DNA from: Zymogenus sp964542895
Lineage (GTDB): Bacteria; Desulfobacterota; Zymogenia; Zymogenales; Zymogenaceae
Direction of reading: 5' to 3'
DNA length: 13,019 nucleotides
NCBI GenBank assembly: GCA_964542895.1
Contig: CAZIWT010000109.1
Coordinates: forward strand, 1-13,019
Shown: positions 12,534 through 13,019 of the stretch, piece by piece
Numbering within the stretch: the stretch's first letter is position 1
Layout of the letters: every line of letters begins with the position of its first letter
Made by a program: the position numbers and the translations under genes
The notes under the pieces: generated by a model
What the model was told of the DNA's origin: nothing
Databases searched by the model: none
The model's input: only the letters and a program-made list of their open reading frames with translations

Positions 12534-12824
12534 TCAGGCGTCCTTTTTGAACAGCTCTTCCAGCTTTGCCTTGGCGTGTTCCACCTTGCCTCCGGAGTTA
12601 TCCGCCCTCTTTTCCAGCTTAAAGCGGAAATAGTCGCAGAAGTTGTTGCCATCCTTATTGCTTACAAACTCACTCTGAGGCTCCTTGCACTCGTTGTAGC
12701 TCCCGGAATCGTAGAAGATACAGTTGTAACAGATACGGAGGTCCATTCCGCAGGAGGGACAGGTATCTCTGACCGAGATGTAGTCGGAGAGAATCGGCTC
12801 TTTACATTGATGACAGAATTTCAT
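12534..12824 (-). CDS. Zinc-ribbon protein with eight cysteines, unknown function
   Basis: A 96-residue cytoplasmic protein started at the ATG at 12824; an in-frame TTG nine bases further upstream is less likely, and neither has a Shine-Dalgarno sequence. Eight Cys (4, 7, 22, 25, 32, 35, 46, 63) suggest two zinc sites: CHQC with CPSC forming a ribbon, then CYNC with Cys46 and Cys63. The segment ICYNCIFYDSGSYNECKEPQ and the NFCDYFRF motif are typical of a conserved small family in Deltaproteobacteria and relatives that I know only as a hypothetical zinc-ribbon protein. The last 25 residues form a Lys/Glu-rich helix. It is a single gene with its own terminator on the left. A role in RNA or protein binding is a guess. 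Confidence 0.82.
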   Translation of the reverse strand: MKFCHQCKEPILSDYISVRDTCPSCGMDLRICYNCIFYDSGSYNECKEPQSEFVSNKDGNNFCDYFRFKLEKRADNSGGKVEHAKAKLEELFKKDA

Positions 12825-13019
12825 TTTTTTCAAGTCGCTGTTAAATAGTGATTAAAAGTGCTTAAATATTGATTTAAGGCTATAAAAATCCAATTTTCTT
12901 GTCTTATCAGGACATTCGGGGACAGGGATTTTATAGATATTTTGAGTTACGGTCTACGATATTATCTGATCTTCAGCTTGTGACGGGATTTATGGCCGAT
13001 AAACTTAAAAGATTATAAT
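12825..13019. other. Right edge, no gene recognised
   Basis: An AT-rich region upstream of the zinc-ribbon gene with repeated TTAAAnTG/GATTTAA words at 12850-12880 that may be part of its promoter. No consensus -35/-10 pair was identified. No start of a further gene is supported before the window ends. Confidence 0.35.

Noticed and set aside
12908..12935. CGGGGACAGGG-like phrase resembling flanks of REP-associated transposase genes
   Set aside because: Only one short phrase, no second copy and no transposase gene in the window.

Overview
The window looks like a stretch of chromosome from a Gram-negative bacterium of roughly balanced base composition. The best guess is an anaerobic member of the former Deltaproteobacteria (Desulfobacterota or a relative). 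This rests on indirect signs: strong Shine-Dalgarno sites, consensus sigma-70 promoters, a DksA-type regulator beside a bactofilin, a DUF1844 protein behind a chaperone pair, and F0 genes of the ATP synthase (atpZ-atpI-atpB-atpE) standing apart from F1 genes. The assignment is an inference. No rRNA, tRNA, CRISPR array, insertion sequence or phage gene was recognised.

Layout. 180-626 (minus) is a small lipoprotein with a divergent promoter. 848-2874 (plus) holds hsp20, a zinc-finger-free DnaJ (CbpA type) and a DUF1844 protein, ending at an intrinsic terminator near 3122. 3347-4621 (plus) is an exported von Willebrand A protein with a strong terminator. A 345-base gap follows with a consensus promoter and a hairpin-rich transcript candidate. 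4966-6354 (plus) is a likely operon: membrane protein with a PH-like segment, DksA/TraR zinc-finger regulator, bactofilin. 6752-9363 (plus) carries two different cation/proton antiporters with overlapping stop and start codons. 9546-11314 (minus) is the F0 cluster, read atpZ, atpI, atpB, atpE, converging on the antiporters at an unusual two-way terminator. 11552-11905 (minus) is a PII-like small regulator in the same direction as the F0 cluster. 11906-12533 has no convincing gene but contains a FadR-type TetR operator across a minus-strand promoter. 12534-12824 (minus) is an eight-cysteine zinc-ribbon protein.

How the genes may work together. The first third is protein quality control and envelope functions. 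The central operon joins a ppGpp/RNA-polymerase-type regulator to a cytoskeletal polymer and a membrane protein. The right half is ion bioenergetics: two antiporters face the membrane sector of the ATP synthase, whose c subunit lacks the residues typical of sodium-binding rings, and a PII-like protein lies upstream of the F0 genes.

The most interesting unexplained structure is non-coding: (1) the promoter-driven folded RNA candidate at 4784-4934; (2) an approximately 88-base duplication of the atpZ translation start region, with two-codon upstream reading frames in both copies, plus nearby 21-base and 8-base tandem repeats; (3) the acyl-CoA-type operator upstream of the PII-like gene; (4) overlapping, mutually exclusive terminators between antiporters and ATP synthase. 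No clear new defence or mobile system was seen.
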